Origin: Costus lasius
Lineage: Eukaryota > Streptophyta > Magnoliopsida > Zingiberales > Costaceae
Direction of reading: 5' to 3'
NCBI GenBank assembly: GCA_027563935.2
Contig: CM050453.2
Location: forward strand, 88,758,665-88,822,664
DNA: 64,000 nt
In this document: positions 1-12,499 of the stretch, one piece after another
Layout: each line of letters begins with the position of its first letter
Position numbering within the stretch: position 1 is the stretch's first letter
Notes under the pieces: generated by a model
Told to the model about the DNA's origin: nothing
The model's input: the letters and a program-made list of their open reading frames with translations, nothing else
Database searches by the model: none
Position numbers and translations under genes: made by a program

Positions 1-1969
1 GGTTAGCAAAATGCTCGTGAAGCACGACAAATAAAAATCCATAGGATAGCATCCCCTCTATAAACTGATCATATGGCACAACACAATCATAACTCAACCT
101 GTATATCTACAATCAACACAATAAAATAAAACCAACTAATACGATCAAAATATCCATATGTACACTACTAACATGAGCCGATCAGAAACAAAATCAAAAT
201 GCATCTGATCGCTCACCATACCATACCAAAAGATTGATACACTCGATCAACCCAAAATACCAATCACAATACCAACTCCCTGTATCAACACATATCAGCA
301 CAAATAATTCTAACTATCTATCAGGTGCTGATATCAACTCCAAGGTCCTAGTCAGATCTAGCTATCACCAGCAGCATCAGGAGCAACTTCCTTACCTGAG
401 GCAAAGCAAAGGAAGTTAGCCCAAAAGGCTAAGCAGGAATCAACAGATATGGTACGGTATCAACAAACTGGGATAAAACAATATACCAAATGTACCGCAT
501 AATTCAATGTGATAAACAACAACATCAATAAAATATAAGAACAACGCATGCATCGTGCAATCAAGAGCAATGATCATATAATGCTCCATGACGAGCCCGC
601 ACTCTTATACAGAGTGTTTCCACCATTGCTCACACGATGGAACAACTGCCTCAATGACAGCTCGGAGGTGTTGCGTCCAACACCCAGGTAACCCTGGAAA
701 ATCCCGAATGACTCCATCTAGGAAACCTACCAGCCGGCCCCATAACCGTAAAACGGTATCTGGTATCTCCCTGGTCCGCTGGCCTATAAGGCACAGCCCT
801 GGCTAATATCAGCAAGAAAAGATCACAATGTGGCACGATATATTATACAACTGCCCGATGGGCCAATCACAAGTATAATACATGGATCAACAGCTCAATA
901 GCCACTAATAACTCAACAATAATATAATATCATCTGACCCATGTAACAACATCACACAAGCATCCATATGCATGAAGAAAAGACAACACAGAGTGCAATG
1001 GATAAATCATCAAAATCAACTAGCAGAGCTACAAGGTATCAAAATCAAAGGTAAGGATAAGATTCCTACCTGTATCACCGTAGCTCCTAGTGCGTCTAAC
1101 GATCTCTGTCCAAGGACCTCACTGTCCGACCTCAGTCCGAGTAACACCTATAACAACACAACATATAAAATACATCACAGAATTATCAAGCAACTGATAC
1201 ACTAGTCTACTTCTATGCAAATCTAACCTAGTATACATGTATGTATACATATACCCATATATACGTACATATACGTGTACACCCATATATACGTACATAT
1301 ACGTGTACACACTAAATAATTATACACCAAACATACACTGGGGTTAGCAAAGGTATGATCTTCACACGAACCAACAACAAGGAAAGGTCAGCCGCTACAA
1401 AACAGCGGCGAACGGTGGCCAACGATGACGTAACAACTTCCAATAAGGAAGAAGGCATCATCGGTGCCCGAACACACGTGAACACGCTACCATTTGTTGT
1501 TGGAGGTGAACCCATGCTAACGAACAACGAACGGTGACTCGACGACGAACGACAACGTACAACGAAGCCCCAACTCCACCACTAAGGACGAAAGCTTCGT
1601 CAGCGCTGAACACACGCGAGTACACCATAAAAACAATATAAAAACACAGCTGAGAAGGCTAACTCTCACCTGCCGGTGAAGGAGGAAGGTTGAGCGGCGT
1701 CAAAGCCTGAACAGTAGAGAACTTCGGTAAGAACTTGGCACAATCAGAAGAGGGTGACGAAAAATGGGAAACGGCGCCAGTAAAAATGATGAAAGGCGGT
1801 GAACTCGGCGGAAGTGGATGAAATTGAGAGAAAGGCGGTGGGTTTTTGGCAAAAGCAATGAGAGATGGAGAGAGAGAAGAGTAAGGATTAATTTAGTTAT
1901 TCTCTTTTACACTTTAGCCCACATAGTTGGAGAATTAACAAAGTGGTCCTCGACCACGTGGACACCACA
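1..1969 (-). repeat. 3' LTR of the Tekay-like element, cut by window start
   Basis: The stretch matches 6489-8482 with scattered substitutions. Its right end, gacaccaca, corresponds to the TG start of the LTR on the minus strand. It carries a 28-bp tandem duplication of an acgtacatatacgtgtac-type motif near 1250-1310 that the other LTR has only once. The first 33 bases of the LTR are outside the window. Confidence 0.93.
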
Positions 1970-1981
1970 TTCTCTCCACCT
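1970..1981 (-). other. polypurine tract of the Tekay-like element
   Basis: On the minus strand the bases AGGTGGAGAGAA lie directly before the TG that opens the 3' LTR. This is the position of the plus-strand primer in LTR retrotransposons and helps fix the LTR boundary. Confidence 0.8.
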
Positions 1982-2039
1982 AAAAAGAATTTGGTCCTCC
2001 AAATTCATACAACATCACTATCAAAAACTCTCTCTCTCA

Positions 2040-4990
2040 AACAAAAATAGATATTGAGCTTTAATATCTTCTTCTCTTTCCCAAGTAGCTTCACTGTCTG
2101 AATGATGTTGTCATTTCACTTTCACCAACTTGATCACTTTATTCCTCAATCTGTGTTCCTTCCTATCCAGTATTTGTATTGGTGACTCTGAGTAAGAAAC
2201 CTCTAGATTAACAACTATATCCTCTGCTTTAAACACGTGAGAAGGATCTGGCATATACTTTCTGAGCATTGACACATGAAACACATCATGTACATGTGCA
2301 AAGCTTGGAGGTAATGCAAAGTTTTACCAAAATCCACAACACATGCCCTCAGCAAATCTTCCAACGTCTGAATAGTTCTTTCAGACTGTCAATCAGTCTG
2401 GGGGTGAAAAGCTATACTAAAATATAACTGAGTACCCATAGCTTTTTGTAAGCTTCCCCAAAATCGTGAGGTAAATCTAGGGTCCCTGTCTGAAATAATA
2501 CTGGCTGATATACCATGTAGCCGAATAATCTCCTTGCAGTAAATACTATCCAACTTATCTAAGGAATCAATTTTCTTCACAAGTAGAAAATGTGCTGATT
2601 TTGTCAACCTGTCTACTATCACCCATATGGTATTATATCCCTTTTGTGTTTTAGGAAGACCTGACACAAAATCCAATGTAATTCACTCCTATTTCCACTC
2701 AGGAATAGAGATATTCTGTAATACACCAGTAGGTCTCATATGTTCTGCCTTAACCAATTGGCAAGTTAAACAACTTAACACATATTTTGCTACATCTCTT
2801 TTCATACCTCGCCACCAATATACGTTCTTCAGGTCTTTATACATTTTCTGGCTACCAGGGTGTATAGCAAATTGAGATTTATGAGCTTCACTAAGCAACT
2901 CATCTTTCACTGGGTGTTTCTCAGGTACCCATAATCTATTCTAAAATCTCATTACTCCTTGTGAATCACAAGTAAGTCCAGGTATCTTACTTTGTTCCAT
3001 TTTACTCATTAACGCTTTCAATTGACTACTTTCACTCTGAGCTTCCTTAACTTTCTGCATAATGGCTGAACCTGCCATTAATGTAGCCAGGTATCCCTTC
3101 TCAGTACACTTTTGAATTTCTAACCCCAAGTTAGATACAATCAAGATTGAACTATCAGTAACTATGCTAGCATACCTCTTGATTTTCTGCTCAAAGCATC
3201 TGCTACTACATTTGCCTTGCCTGGGTGATAGTTAATAGTACAATCAAAATCTTTTAAAAAGTCCATCCATCGTCGTTATCTCATATTCAGCTCTTTCTGA
3301 CTAAACAAGTATTTTAAACTTTTATGATTCGTAAATATCTCAAATGTAGCTCCAAACAAATAATGTCTCCACATCTTTAATGCAAATATAATAGCTGCCA
3401 ACTCTAAATCATGAATAGGATAGTTTCTTTCATGATCCTTCAGCTGACGAGAGGCATATACAATCACCTTGCCATATTGCATTAACACACCACCTAATCC
3501 CTGACTTGAAGCATCTGTATACACAATAAATCCTTTATCACTATCAAGTATTGCCAACACTGGTGCACTAACCAATCTGTTCTTGAGTTCCTGAAAACTA
3601 TACTCACATGCATCATCCTAGATAAATTTCTCCCATTTTCTAGTCAATTTTGTTAAGGGTGTCGCAATCTTTGCAAAATCTTTTACAAAACGCCTGTAAT
3701 ATCCAGCTAGCCCAAGAAAACTTCTAATTTCTTGAACTGTCTGTGGCCTTTCCTAGTCAGTAATAGCAGAAATTTTCTAAGGATCCACGGCCACTCCTGC
3801 ACCAGAAATCATGTGTCCTAGAAATGACACATTTGATAACCAAAAATCACAGTTACTAAGTTTACCATATAACTTTTCTTTCCTGAGGGTTTCTAGAACA
3901 GCCCTCAAATGTTCTGCTAGCTTTGCCTCACTACCACAATATATCAAAATATCATCGATAAATACCACCACAAACCTGTCCAAGTATTCTATGAATACTC
4001 TATTCATCAGATCCATAAATGTGACTGGTGCATTTGTCAAACCAAAAGGCATCACCAGAAACTCATAGTGTCCATAACGTGTTCGAAAAGCTGTTTTCGA
4101 CACGTCTTCAGCTTTGATCCTCAGCTGATGGTACCCAGATCTCAAATCAATCTTTGAATAAACACTAGAACCCCTGAGCTGATCAAACAAATCATCTATT
4201 CTGGGCAATGGATACTTATTCTTAATTGTAACTGCATTTAATTATCTGTAATCAATACACAATCTCATTGATCCATCCTTCTTCTTTACAAGAAGTACTG
4301 GAGCTCCCCAAGGTGAAACACTGAGTCGTATAAATCCCTTGTTCAGCAAATCTTGCAATTGTTCTCTTAACTCCTCTAACTCTTTAGGTGTCATTCTGTA
4401 AAGAGCCTTAGAAATAGGAGCAGTCCCTGGCTGTAACTCAATAGCTAAATCAACCTGTCTAGTTGGTGGCAAACCAGGTAAATCATCAGGGAATACATCA
4501 GTGAACTCCCTGACCACAGGTATCTGATCAATAGGAATATTAGATTTCTTCTCATTGCCAACAATAGAGAGCAGATACCCTTCACATCCACTACTCATAA
4601 GCCTTCTAGCATGCATTGCTGAGATCATCGGAGCTACCTGACCAGTTACTCCGAGAAATTTCCACATAGGTCTATCTGGAGGAGTAAAAATCACAATATA
4701 CCTGTGACAGTCTGCTATCGCATATTGGGCAAACAACCAATCCATACCCAATATGATATCAAAATCGGAGAAGTCTAAAATCATCAAATCAGTATGAATA
4801 ATTCTATCTCCGAAATCCAGTGGACACTGACTAATTGCCAAATAAGATCGTATCACACCACCAGCTGGCATGAACAAAGTCAGATCATATACTGCCTTTG
4901 TGGGTCTTATTTTCAATCTCGCCACAAAGTCAGTAGCAATAAAAGAATGAGTACTACCCGTGTCAAACAACAAACATGCAGGAGAACTAT
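2040..4990 (-). pseudogene. broken pol (PR-RT-RNaseH-IN-chromodomain) of the Tekay-like element
   Basis: Reading the minus strand downwards: an aspartic protease with the DTGS catalytic motif near 4970; reverse transcriptase from about 4330 to 3777 with the catalytic FIDD motif; RNase H near 3560-3276 starting with a YTDAS block; the HHCC zinc finger of integrase at 2910-2730; the integrase core (motif SDRDPRF) to 2389; and a chromodomain-like tail at about 2250-2050. Several in-frame stops interrupt it, including one just after the integrase HPQTD motif near 2388. Soon after that stop the frame jumps to the region just before the chromodomain, so an integrase C-terminal segment of very roughly 150 codons is missing compared with the family. 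It cannot encode a working polyprotein. Confidence 0.9.
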
Positions 4991-5099
4991 AAACAGAAAT
5001 AATACCTTGTAAGGTCGACTCTGGGGCTCGTCGAATATCCTCCTGACCGGTCGCATATACACGGGCTGGAGCAAGAACTGGTGGTGGCTGAATATCTCG

Positions 5100-6338
5100 A
5101 GTCTATTGAAATGGCTGTGACGGTGGTCGAAACTGTCCCGATCGGCCTGAACGTCCCCCGCGTCTAGGTGGCTGACTATACTGTGCTATCTCACCTCGCT
5201 GCTGTGGACAATTAGTCTTATAATGCCCAAACTTCCCACAAGAGAAACATCACACCGGAGAGGTACATGACCTCGCCACGTGCCCCTCACTACCACATCT
5301 GTAACATCTCTGAATAGGAGCAGAACTTGATCCTGCTCCCTGGGCCGGCTCACGAAAAGTCACACCAATAGGTCTTTTCCTCCTCCCTCCTACATCTGAT
5401 ACATAACCACCCCTCTGCATCGTCTACCTCTGACTGATCGGTGGTCTAAATCTCTTTTGAGGAGGTTGCATTGGTGTCTTGCCCTTGGGTGACTCCTGGG
5501 CATCCTCTGCTAGGCTTGCTTCTGTCTGTAGCGCTGCCTCTACCACAGCTAAATAATCCTCGCAAGGTGAAAAGAACATCTGGTTACGGATAGGTCTGTC
5601 AAATCTGCGAATCAAATGGTTGACCTTTTGTCTCACTAGGGTCACCATCTCAGGAAACATCTCTGATAGATGCTCAAATTCATCAACATCCTCTGCCACC
5701 GACTGACCAGACTGTCTCAACTCCAGGAATACTTGCCTCTGGCTATCCCAGAATGACATCGAAAAATACTTAGCATAAAATGCTGTCCGAAAGGTAGTCC
5801 AAGATGTGGCATTTGCTCCCAAGGTCAGTCTTTCTGTATTCCACTATATTTTCGCTTGACCTGCCAAAAAGAAAGCTGCTAACTTTACCTTATGTGTCTC
5901 AGGGCAATCAATAGCATCTAATGTCTCTGACACACTCTCAATCCAGTCTCGAGCAGCCCAAGGATCAGTCAAACCTCTAAACATGCTGAACCTACCTCTA
6001 CCTAAGGTAGAAAACTAGGTCAGCAAACTCATGGTACCCTCAGGTTGGCCTGTCTCGACTGCCTCTGGCACTGGCTGCACCACCTGGGCAGCACTCTCAG
6101 CCTCAGCAGCAACAACAACAGCAGGGATGCCCCTCACATCCCTAGAAGGCCCAGCCTGTGGTCTCTCAACTCGCGGCTCTGACACAGCTGCCTCAACTAG
6201 AGCATCCATCGACCTCACAGGTCGTCTCTCAGGCAAGCGTGCCATAATATCCTCAAGACTATGAATTCGCCTACGGCGCTCAGCCTGACTCCCCTGAGAA
6301 CCTTCGATCGAGGAACCACCATGAAACTTTGGAGGCAT
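5100..6338 (-). pseudogene. gag pseudogene of the Tekay-like element
   Basis: The likely start is the ATG at 6338 (protein MPPKFHGG). The capsid-like part is at about 5822-5424 and ends in a basic, proline-rich stretch. Two CCHC zinc knuckles follow at about 5290-5195, CYRCGSEGHVARSC and CFSCGKFGHYKTNC, separated by an in-frame TGA. Zinc knuckles bind the element's RNA during packaging. Stops also break the frame at about 6015 and 5424. Having two knuckles rather than one is a detail to compare within the family. The gene is clearly gag by position, next to the primer site, and by the knuckles. Confidence 0.85.
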
Positions 6339-6436
6339 CCTGTAATACAAAACAACCTTTAGTCAAAACACAAACAATCATAACCTTAAGTGCATCCTAA
6401 AGGTCTCCTAAACATCCTAGGATCTTAAACACTTAA

Positions 6437-6448
6437 GCTCTGATACCA
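6437..6448 (-). other. primer binding site (tRNA-iMet) of the Tekay-like element
   Basis: On the minus strand the sequence TGGTATCAGAGC lies seven bases inside the 5' LTR end. It is the usual complement of the 3' end of initiator methionine tRNA and fixes the element's orientation. Confidence 0.92.
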
Positions 6449-6455
6449 ATAAATT

Positions 6456-8482
6456 TGTCACCCCCCAAACGAGCAGTAACCAAGCCAAGGTTAGCAAAAT
6501 GCTCATGAAGCACGACAAATAAAAATCCATAGGATAGCATCCCCTCTATAAACTGATCATATGGCACAACACAATCATAACTCAACCTGTATATCTATAA
6601 TCAACACAATAAAATAAAACCAACTAATACGATCAAAATATCCATATATACACTACTAACATCAGCTGATCAGAAACGAAATCAAAATGCATCTAATCGC
6701 TCACCATACCATACCAAAAGATCGATACACTCGATCAACCCAAAATACCAATCACAATACTAACTCCCTGTATCAACACATATCAGCACAAATAATTCTA
6801 ACTATCTATCAGGTGCTGATATCAACTCCAAGGTCCTGGTCAGATCTAGCTATCACCAGTAGCATCAAGAGCAACTTCCTTACCTGAGGCAAAGCAAAGG
6901 AAGTTAGCCCAAAAGGCTAAGCAGGAATCAACAGATATGGTACGGTATCAACAAACTGGGATAAAACAATATACCAAATGTACCGCATAACTCAATGTGA
7001 TAAACAACAACATCAACAACAATATCAATAAAATATAAGAACAACACATGCATCGTGCAATCAAGAGCAATGACCATATAATGCTCCATGACGAGCCCGC
7101 ACTCTTATACAGAGTGTTTCCACCGTTGCTCACACGATGGAACAACTGCCTCAATGACAGCTCAGAGGTGTTGCATCCAACACCCAGGTAACCCTAGAAA
7201 ATCCCGAAGGACTCCATCTAGGAAACCTACCAGCCGGCCCCATAACCGTAAAACGGTATCTGGTATCTCCCTGGTCTGCTAGCCTATAAGGCACAGCCCT
7301 GGCTAATATCAGCCAGAAAAGCTCACAATGTGGCACGATATATCATACAACTGCCCGATGGGCCAATCACAAGTATAATACATGGATCAACAACTCAATA
7401 GCCACTAATAACTCAACAATAATATAATACCATCTGACCCATGTAACAACATCACACAAGCATCCATATGCATGAAGAAAAGACAACACATAGTGCAATG
7501 GATAAATCATCAAAATCAACCAGCAGAGCTACAAGGTATCATGGTATTTATCAACAACTCAATATCACACAAGGAATACCATGAGTTCAAAGGTAAGGAT
7601 AAGATTCCTGCCTGTATCACCGTAGCTCCTAGTGCGTCTAACGATCTCTGTTCGAGGACCTCCCTATCCGACCTCGGTCCGAGTAACACCTATAACAACA
7701 CAACATATAAAATACATCATAGAACTATCAAGCAACTGATACACTAGTCTACTTCTATGCAAATCTAACCTAGTATACATGTATGTATACGTATACACAT
7801 ATATACGTACATATACTGTACACACTAAATAATTATACACCAAACATACATTAGGGTCAGCAAAGGTATGATCTTCACCCAAACCAACAACAAGGAAAGG
7901 TCAGCGGCTACAAAACAGCGGCGAACGGTGGCCAACGACGGCGTAACAACTTCTAATAAGGAAGAAGGCATCATCGGTGCCCGGACACACACGAACACGC
8001 TACCACTTGTTGTTGGAGGTGAACCCATGCTAACCAACAATGAACGGTGACTCGACGGCGAATGACAGCGTACAACGAAGCCCCAACTCCACCACCAAGG
8101 ACGAAAGCTTCGTCAGCGCTGAACACACGCGAGTACACCACAAAAACAGTATAAAAACACAGCTGAGAAGGCTAACCCTCACCTGCCGGTGAAGGAGGAA
8201 GGTTGAGCGGCGTCAAAGCTTGAACAGCAGAGAACTTCGGTAAGAACTTGGCACAATCAGAAGAGGATGACGGAAAATGGGAAACGGCGCCAGTAAAAAC
8301 GATGAAAGGCGGTGAACTCGGCGGAAGTGGATGAAATTGAGAGAAAGGCGGTGGGTTTTCGGCAAAAGCAACGAGAGATGGAGAGAGAGAAGAGTAAGGA
8401 TTAATTTAGTTATTCTCTTTTACACTTTAGCCCACATAGTTGGAGAATTAACAAAGTGGTCCTCGACCATGTGGACACCACA
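6456..8482 (-). repeat. 5' LTR of the Tekay-like element
   Basis: The LTR is 2027 bp long. On the plus strand it begins TGTCACCCCC and ends GGACACCACA, giving TG...CA ends. It has a roughly 35-45 bp insertion near 7540-7585 relative to the 3' LTR. Several short open frames in it are shared with the other LTR and are not genes. Confidence 0.93.
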
Positions 8483-9130
8483 CTTGTGGCTAGGGATTGA
8501 AGAGGAGATGATTGAAGATGGAGGAAGCTTTAGGTTAGACCCGGTGACGCCCCTTGTGGCTAGGGATTGAAGATGGAAGAAATCTACTTGGCATTTTATG
8601 CCGTAAATTTATTTTTAAGAACTGTGTTAAGATTACACGTTGTTCTGCTTTGATCGATGCTACTGTGCCAAGATTGCACAGATTTTATTTGCATGAAAAT
8701 TGTTCATGGGCTCGCACCAAAGCTTGGCCCGAGTCCTCCCCATCCGCCGACACCTCTACCAAGAGAACTTCGCATCCGACCGCCAGATCTACGTCAAACT
8801 TACACCACACGTTCTCCTCGAGTGTGCGAACCCACAGATAGAAAGATCCGGCGATCTAACGGCTACATCGTTGGAATCGAACGCTTTTACGCCGGTGACG
8901 CTGTTCTCGCCAAAAACCTCGATTCGTCGTCTACACTTCATCGGAAGCCTCCAAACTCCGGCCACAACCCTCCCTCGGCCTAGAGAAGGTTCTCCCAGAA
9001 CCGATTTGACAGAGGCGAAGTGAGCGGCCGGCGGCGACGAACCCTGTTTTTTGTCCGCCGCCGCCTTCATCGATAGAGAAGAAAAAAGGATGGACGGTTG
9101 TGATTCGTCCAATAAAACCGACAGTCCAGA
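8483..9130. other. unassigned repeat-like stretch right of the Tekay-like element
   Basis: No gene is supported here. A 23-bp block, cttgtggctagggattgaag plus three bases, occurs twice, at 8483 and near 8552. The part from 8700 to 9060 is GC-richer and open in several frames, including 118 codons on the minus strand, but the translations have no recognisable domain and look like a GC-rich LTR or leader region. Confidence 0.4.
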
Positions 9131-9485
9131 TCTAAAGTAAACCAACGTCCCAGATTACTTCAACTAATATCCAACGGTCGATATCAAAAGATTAAATCCA
9201 ACGGCTGGTATTCAATCAATTTAAATCAACGGTTCGATCTTTATGACATTTAACGGTTTAGATCGCTTCAAATGAAATCGGACGGCTCCGATCAATCCGT
9301 TTTAATAAATTGAGTCCAATGGCGAGGATTTGCTCACTTAAAACCAACGATCCAGATCTGCATCAAATCCAACGATTGTGATTACTCTACACGAAATCCA
9401 ACGGTTCCAATCAATCCGGCTTAATAAATTAAAACCAACGGATCAGATTCCTCTATTTGAAATCTGACGGCTCAGATCTAACGTT
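9130..9485. repeat. degenerate short tandem repeat (about 45 bp)
   Basis: The phrase (a)atccaacgg or a close variant recurs about every 35-55 bases, usually near gatc and followed by an AT-rich linker. The copies are diverged. It grades into the longer array to its right, which contains the same aacgg words. Confidence 0.6.
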
Positions 9486-10660
9486 GAAATCAATGGCTGA
9501 GAATGTTTTGAGCATATCTTGGTCAATCGGTTGACCTTTGACATGATTCAGGTGTCGATTCCTGCTATCGCGACCCTGATCTTTCTAAATACAATATCAG
9601 ATTTTTGATCAGAGACCCAGATTGAAGCTAATCATTGAATTTAAATGGACGGTAAAGATGAGTCTAATCTAAGCTCTAAATCAACGGCTGAGAATGTTTT
9701 GAGCATATCTTGGTCAATCGGTTGACCTTTGACATGATCCAGGTGTCAATTCCTACTTTTTCGACCCTGATGTTTCCAACTACAATATCAGATTTTCGAT
9801 CCGAGATTCGGATTGAAGCAAATATGTGAATAAAACAATGAACGGTTGTGATAAATCAGATCTAAATATACAATTGACGGCTGAAATTGATCTGAGCATA
9901 TCTAGGTCAATTGGTTGACGTTTAATGAGATCAAGGAGTCGATCCCTACTGAGTAGAACCTGATCTCTCTAATTATGATATCTGATTTTTGATCCAAATT
10001 CCAGATTGAAGCATATCAGTGAATTTAAATGAATGATCAAGATGAATTTGATCTAAATGATCAATGGCTGACAATGATTTAGATATATCTAGGTCAATCG
10101 GTTGAGATTTGATGTGATCAAGGAGTAGATCCCTATTATATCGAATCCGATCTTTTCAAATATGGCATTCGATTTTCGATCTGAGGTTCAGAATGATACT
10201 GATTTGAGTATTTAAATGAACGGTCGTGATAAATCAGATCTAAATATACAATCGACGGTTGAAATTGATCTGAACATATCTAGGTCAATCCATTGACGAT
10301 AGACATGATCCAGGAGTCGATCCCTACTAAGTAGAACCTGATCTCTCTAAATATGATATCTGATTTTCGATCTGAATTCTGGATTGAAACATATATGTGA
10401 ATTTAAATAAATGATCAAGATGAATTTGATCTAAAATCAACCGTTGGCAATGATCTGGACATATTTAGGTCAATTGGTGGACATTTGACATGATCAGGGA
10501 GTTGATCCCTATTAAATTGAACCTGATCTTTCCAAATATAGACTCAGATTTTCGATCCAAGTCTTGAACTAAATAGATCTATGAATTTAGTTCAACGACC
10601 ATGAGAAAATCATATGTTTGATGGCCAAAGATGATTTTTGTCAACATAAGTCAAAATTAA
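9485..10660. repeat. tandem repeat array, about 190-bp unit, 6-7 copies
   Basis: The anchor ggtcaatnggttga occurs at about 9521, 9712, 9905, 10092, 10283 and 10468, with a weak seventh near 10649, so the spacing is 185-193 bp. Each unit also has a gatctgagcatatcta-like phrase before the anchor and a tcgatccctact-like phrase after it. The unit has no open frame of note. Confidence 0.85.
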
Positions 10661-10912
10661 GTCCAATCTTCCGGTTGAATATGAGCTAATTAACTCACTC
10701 AACCTATTTTCATCAAACCATCATATCACAATATAATATTGTTTGGGAAATACGTACATCGATGCTTGTCATCGGGGCGTAGCTCCTCAATATGATATTG
10801 TGTACGTGATGCTCCAAGATAAAATAATTATTTCTCATAATATATGGAGTTCAAATGCTCGCAAGTCATCAAGGCCGAGCAGAAATCAATTTCGAATGCT
10901 CACCAAGGGCCA

Positions 10913-11390
10913 AACCAAATCCAAATATCCAATAAGCTGCTGAGGCTGGATATTTTCCAAATTGAAATATCCATTAAGCCGTTAAGGCCGGATATTTCTC
11001 AAAATCAAATACCCAATAAGCCGTTGAGGCCGGGTACTTTCCAAATCCAAATATCCAATAAGCCGATGAGGCCGGATATTTTCTAAATTGAAATATCCAT
11101 TAAGCCGTTGAGGCCGGATATTCTCCAAAACTAAAATATCCAATAAGCCGTCAAAGCTGGATATTTTTTTTCAGAATTAAATACTCAGTAAGTCACTAAG
11201 GCCGGGTATTTTCTAAAATCGAAATATCCAATAAGCCGTCATGGCCGGATATTCTCCAAAATCTAATATCCAATAAGCCATCAAGGCCGAGTATTTTCCA
11301 TAATTAAATACCCAATAAGCCGCTGAGGCCGGGTATTTTCTAAAATCAAATATCCAATAAGCCGTCAAGGCCGGATATCCTCCATCTAAA
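10913..11390. repeat. minisatellite, about 43-bp unit, about 11 copies
   Basis: The unit contains aaatatccaataagccg and ggccggatattttcc and is repeated from about 10913 to 11385. Copies differ at a few positions. Each unit contains a small inverted repeat (atatcc ... ggatat), so the array could form a series of hairpins. Open frames across it simply reflect the repeat. Confidence 0.9.
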
Positions 11391-11639
11391 TTGACGAAAA
11401 CTATTTCCCTTTTTACTTTTTATTGTATTCAATCATGTACTTCTCATAATGTTTATGAATGATACTTCCAGTCTTTTTTTTACTTATTGCATAATATAGA
11501 TCTCTTAATCAAAGGTTCCCTGATTTCAGGGGTAATTAACAATGAGTGCTTGCGCTCATTAGAAGCCATAACCAATTAAACGAAAAGCCTTATTAATTTA
11601 AGGTGAATTTAATAAAGGTCATATTACATTTAAACATGA

Positions 11640-11711
11640 CCAAAAATGACCCCACAAACTAATTAACAAATGCTCCAACAAATCAATAATGTTAGACCAA
11701 AAAATGCAACA
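11640..11711 (-). repeat. start of a copia 3' LTR
   Basis: About 65 bp ending in aaaaaatgcaaca match the end of the 5' LTR at 14045-14109 (phrase actaattaacaaatgctc, then caataatgttagaccaaaaa). Further left the match is lost, so the rest of this LTR is either diverged, replaced, or from a related family. Confidence 0.6.
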
Positions 11712-11724
11712 TTCTCCCACTTGG
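11712..11724 (-). other. copia polypurine tract
   Basis: The minus strand reads CCAAGTGGGAGAA directly before the TG of the 3' LTR. This is the characteristic Ty1/copia plus-strand primer. Confidence 0.8.
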
Positions 11725-12349
11725 TCAACATTAGTTGATTTATAATCTAAATTTTTTTAAAAAATAATATCATTTGTAATATATATTAAAAATAATTTTG
11801 AAAAGGAGATGCATTTGTTAATCCTGATAACACCTCATTCAATCTGGTCTAATATAATTACCAATATTGAATCATGACGAAACATTGTATCAATATGCAA
11901 TACAAGTCCTCCATGGTCACAAATATTAGCAGATTATATCAACATGGAACGCAATGTGACTGTGTAGAAGAAAAAATGATGAATACAAAATATCATTTTC
12001 TTATCGGTCCTCTTTATTGTTTCTCGAGCCAAATGAGAACTCTACTTTATGGTTTCTCTTAATCTGTATGAGAAAACTGACACCAATGTGTCCATATATG
12101 TCTCATAAATCTCTCTAAATTGTATGAGAGAATCTCTTTATGATTTCTCTAAACTAAATGAGAACATCATTAATTTTAAATTGAGACGGCAAAACCTCCA
12201 TGCTTAAGGTTATGAATCCTTAAGACTTTAAACAGATATGAGGTAACATGTTCACAAAAATTAGCATCTTATTAATGTATCAAAATTGTATCCAAGATTA
12301 AAGTTACTAATACATGAATGAAAGATACAAAATTAAAATTACAAAACAG

Positions 12350-12490
12350 AAAAACTCTTACTAATCAAAGCATCAAGAGATTCAATGATAGTCATGCTAA
12401 TAACATGGTTCACAAAAGCAGAGAGAGCTAAACCTTTAGTTAAAGGATCTGTAATCATCTTGCTACACTCAATAGTGAAAGGATTTCTCA
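12350..12490 (-). pseudogene. C-terminal tail of copia RNase H
   Basis: The minus-strand translation contains KMITDPLTKGLALSAF, matching the DPLTKGL motif that closes the RNase H domain of Ty1/copia polyproteins. The coding match is lost above about 12490, where the non-coding repeats begin, which marks a deletion breakpoint. Confidence 0.75.
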
Positions 12491-12499
12491 TTGTGCACG

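Larger units (their letters stand above)
1..8482 (-). mobile_element. Ty3/gypsy chromovirus (Tekay-like) LTR retrotransposon
   Basis: Two direct repeats of about 2 kb (1-1969 and 6456-8482) flank an internal region read on the minus strand in the order gag, protease, RT, RNase H, integrase, chromodomain-like tail, which is the Ty3/gypsy order. A tRNA-iMet primer site and a purine tract sit beside the two LTRs where expected. The tail resembling a chromodomain and the general wording of the integrase suggest the Tekay clade of chromoviruses; the clade call is from memory of the family. The LTRs differ by many substitutions and some indels, and the coding frame has stops and a deletion, so this is an old, dead copy. 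About 33 bases of the 3' LTR lie left of the window, so the target duplication cannot be checked. Confidence 0.93.

Noticed and set aside
8700..9145. Open frames of 95-118 codons
   Set aside because: They compete with each other in a GC-rich stretch and show no recognised domain.
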